The notes under the pieces are model-generated. The model saw only the letters and a program-made list of their open reading frames with translations, searched no databases and was not told the origin of the DNA. Positions 4,867 to 6,111 of a stretch of 6,111 nt of DNA are shown one piece after another; position 1 is the first letter of the stretch, and each line of letters begins with the position of its first letter. A program made the translations under genes and the position numbers. This DNA comes from Actinomycetes bacterium (GTDB taxonomy: Bacteria; Actinomycetota; Actinomycetes; Actinomycetales; Microbacteriaceae), in assembly GCA_023386675.1 (NCBI GenBank), contig JAEWJG010000180.1:1-6111 (forward strand). Reading direction: 5' to 3'.

Positions 4867-5763
4867 ATGCCAGAGAATCAGTTCACCTTCGACAACCCCG
4901 TGGACCGCTACCCGGTCATCCATCCGGACGAGACGCAGGTGCCCGAGCCGGGCCTCGAGAGCGACCTTCAGCCGGCCGCCGACCTCGGTGAGGACAGCTA
5001 CGTCGGCTCGGGCCGCCTCACCGGCCGCAAGGCCATCGTGACCGGAGGCGACTCCGGCATCGGCGCCGCCACCGCGATCGCCTTCGCCCGGGAGGGCGCC
5101 GACGTCGCCCTCGTCTACCTGCCCGACGAGGAGGAGGACGCCCAGCGCATCGCGGGCCTCATCAGGGATGCGGGACGCACGGCCGTCACGATCCCCGGCG
5201 ACCTCAAGGAGCGCGCCTTCAGCGACGAGATCGTGAAGCGCGCCCTGGACGAGCTCGGCGGCATCGACATCCTCGTCAACAACGCCGGCAAGCAGATCGC
5301 CCAAGAGAGCCTGACCGACGTGAACGACGATCAGTTCGACCACACGATGAAGACCAACGTCTACGCGATGTTCTGGCTGACGCGGGCGGCGCTGCCGCAC
5401 CTGCCGGCCGGTGCGACGATCATCAACACGACGTCCATCCAGGCGTACCAGCCCAGCGAGACGCTGGTCGACTACGCGACGACGAAGGCCGCGATCAACG
5501 CGTTCACGAAGGCGCTCGCGCAGCAGCTCGCCCCCAAGGGCATCCGCGTGAACGCCGTCGCACCCGGACCGATCTGGACGCCGCTGCAGGTCAGCAAGGG
5601 CCAGCCGCCGGAGGCCATCCCGGAGTTCGGGCAGCAGACGCCGCTCGGACGCCCGGGCCAGCCGGCGGAGCTGGCCCCGGCGTACGTCTTCCTGGCGTCG
5701 CCCGAGTCGAGCTACGTCCTCGGCGAGACGCTCTCGGTGACAGGCGGCATGCCGACGCCGTAG
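4867..5763 (+). CDS. SDR family oxidoreductase (YghA/YdaD-type short-chain dehydrogenase)
   Basis: This 298-residue classical-type short-chain dehydrogenase has a roughly 50-residue N-terminal extension before the Rossmann fold, as in E. coli YghA and B. subtilis YdaD/YhdF/YhxC. The nucleotide-binding motif TGGDSGIG is at 59-66, NNAG at 138-141, and the active-site set Asn164, Ser190, Tyr203 and Lys207 is intact. Subgroup features are GEDSYVGSGRLTGRKAIVTG (41-60), IQAYQPSETLVDYATTK (191-207), VAPGPIWTPLQVSKGQPPE and PEFGQQTPLGRPGQPAELAP (252-271). It should reduce or oxidise a carbonyl/alcohol with NAD(P); the substrate is unknown and some relatives are stress-induced. The ATG at 4867 is chosen because the upstream TTG (4855) adds only four non-conserved residues; the ribosome site there is weak (TGGGG, 4860-4864). 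It is divergent from the fructosamine unit and probably separate from it. Confidence 0.93.
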   Translation: MPENQFTFDNPVDRYPVIHPDETQVPEPGLESDLQPAADLGEDSYVGSGRLTGRKAIVTGGDSGIGAATAIAFAREGADVALVYLPDEEEDAQRIAGLIRDAGRTAVTIPGDLKERAFSDEIVKRALDELGGIDILVNNAGKQIAQESLTDVNDDQFDHTMKTNVYAMFWLTRAALPHLPAGATIINTTSIQAYQPSETLVDYATTKAAINAFTKALAQQLAPKGIRVNAVAPGPIWTPLQVSKGQPPEAIPEFGQQTPLGRPGQPAELAPAYVFLASPESSYVLGETLSVTGGMPTP

Positions 5764-5774
5764 TCCCGGCTGTG

Positions 5775-5826
5775 CCGCGGCGGCGGTCGGGAACGGAGGA
5801 CATCCGGGCTCGACGCGCCGCCGCGG
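5775..5826. terminator. Large GC-rich hairpin after the dehydrogenase gene
   Basis: CCGCGGCGGCG (5775-5785) and CGCCGCCGCGG (5816-5826) are perfect 11-base complements. The 30-base loop can itself fold: GTCG/CGAC (5786-5789 with 5811-5814) and CGGA/TCCG (5794-5797 with 5803-5806). It starts 12 bases after the stop codon at 5763. No T-run follows, so it may stabilise the 3' end or act together with the next hairpin. Confidence 0.45.
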
Positions 5827-5834
5827 ACGGGATG

Positions 5835-5880
5835 CGGAGGAGACCCGGTCGGATGGCGGCCGGGTCTCCTCCGTTGTGTC
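5835..5880. terminator. Probable bidirectional terminator between convergent genes
   Basis: CGGAGGAGACCCGG (5835-5848) pairs perfectly over 14 bases with CCGGGTCTCCTCCG (5860-5873) across an 11-base loop, followed by TTGTGTC on the plus strand. Stem strength and position, 72 bases after the dehydrogenase stop and downstream of a minus-strand gene end at 5994, fit termination from both sides. The T-tract is broken, as is common in high-GC actinobacteria. Confidence 0.7.
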
Positions 5881-5892
5881 CGGCCGCGGATC

Positions 5893-5920
5893 GTCGGAGA
5901 TCGGGTGCCGAATCTCCGAC
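5893..5920. repeat. Short inverted repeat with 9-base arms
   Basis: GTCGGAGAT (5893-5901) pairs with ATCTCCGAC (5912-5920), and CGG/CCG extends the stem towards a GTG loop with one bulged A. Flanking TTGTGTC (5874-5880) and GACACAA (5918-5924) are also complementary. It lies in the convergent gap and may help end the right-hand minus-strand gene. Confidence 0.5.
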
Positions 5921-5936
5921 ACAAGGCAGTGCCGCG

Positions 5937-5967
5937 GGAGTTTCGAACCGGGGAATGTCGAAACTCC
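5937..5967. repeat. Second short inverted repeat with 10-base arms
   Basis: GGAGTTTCGA (5937-5946) pairs perfectly with TCGAAACTCC (5958-5967) across 11 bases. Its right side, CGAAACTCCGAC, differs by one base from CGAATCTCCGAC of the preceding repeat (5910-5920 region), so the two look like related modules. Confidence 0.5.
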
Positions 5968-5993
5968 GACGGTGCGCGGCGGGCGGCGGGCGG

Positions 5994-6111
5994 CTAGACG
6001 CAGGCCCAGGGGAGGCGCAGGAGGGTTCCGTGGGCGCCGCGGACGAGGGCCAGGTGCGTGGCCGCGGCGATGCCGCGCAGCATCCCGGACCGCTGGTGCG
6101 GCACCGGCGTC
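5994..6111 (-). CDS. C-terminal end of an unidentified protein (runs off right edge)
   Basis: On the minus strand a frame open from the window edge ends at TAG (5996-5994). It gives 38 residues, TPVPHQRSGMLRGIAAATHL followed by ALVRGAHGTLLRLPWACV. Thirty-seven of the 38 sense codons end in G or C, the pattern of a real high-GC gene, and the alternative frames lack this. I do not recognise the family and no motif is diagnostic. The gene converges on the dehydrogenase, with several hairpins in the gap between them. Confidence 0.6.
   Translation of the reverse strand, partial: TPVPHQRSGMLRGIAAATHLALVRGAHGTLLRLPWACV

Noticed and set aside
4716..4868. N-terminal extension of the deglycase gene to 4868
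   Set aside because: It would translate the operator and the strong ribosome binding site; the ATG at 4715 has ideal spacing and begins the conserved region.
3399..4991. A 530-codon plus-strand frame opposite the kinase and deglycase genes
   Set aside because: It overlaps both enzyme genes in antisense, crosses the operator and ends out of frame inside the dehydrogenase gene.
4801..5922. A 373-codon minus-strand frame opposite the dehydrogenase
   Set aside because: The dehydrogenase has all active-site residues in place; the antisense translation is Arg/Leu/Gly-rich without motifs.
1..6111. tRNA, rRNA, CRISPR arrays, transposases or integrase genes
   Set aside because: No cloverleaf with CCA-side features, no regularly spaced direct repeats and no recombinase motifs were seen on either strand.

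Overview
The window is high-GC DNA (visibly around 68-70 percent, third codon positions almost all G or C). Clean LacI/ABC-sugar gene organisation and short Shine-Dalgarno-led genes suggest a high-GC actinobacterium. Microbacteriaceae-like is my impression from protein style, not something I could search.

The core, positions 1-4766, is a minus-strand catabolic locus whose best reading is use of fructosamines (Amadori products such as fructoselysine or a related fructose-amino acid). In transcription order it holds a SIS-family deglycase (frlB-like, 4715-3714), a PfkB-family fructosamine kinase (frlD-like, 3703-2783) and a LacI-family regulator (2748-1651). After a 276-base gap come a sugar-type ABC solute-binding lipoprotein (1368-52) and, overlapping its stop by ATGA, the first codons of what is probably an ABC permease that runs off the left edge. 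The inferred pathway is: the lipoprotein and permease import the fructosamine, the kinase phosphorylates it on the sugar C6, and the SIS enzyme splits it to glucose 6-phosphate plus the free amine or amino acid. No ATPase gene is seen, so the transporter may use one encoded elsewhere.

Two identical 18-base sites (TTTTGGTACCGGTATCAA on the plus strand) lie 3.27 kb apart. One is in front of the lipoprotein gene, overlapping the -35 of a near-consensus promoter. The other is in front of the deglycase gene, between a weaker -35 and -10. The near-palindrome with a central CG is what LacI-family repressors bind, and the LacI gene lies between the two copies, so the sites are predicted to make both units one locally controlled regulon. 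The known frlR regulators of E. coli and B. subtilis are GntR-type, so a LacI-type regulator here would be a control swap.

The gap at 1375-1650 is dense: promoter and operator, a 16-base palindrome just after the predicted transcription start, a 58-base nested inverted repeat and a G-tract-rich stretch able to form quadruplexes.

To the right, a divergent plus-strand gene (4867-5763) encodes a YghA/YdaD-type short-chain dehydrogenase with an intact active site. It is followed by two large hairpins (5775-5826 and 5835-5873) and two further short inverted repeats (5893-5920, 5937-5967). The 38-residue C-terminal end of an unidentified minus-strand gene enters at the right edge. The hairpins therefore sit between convergent genes.
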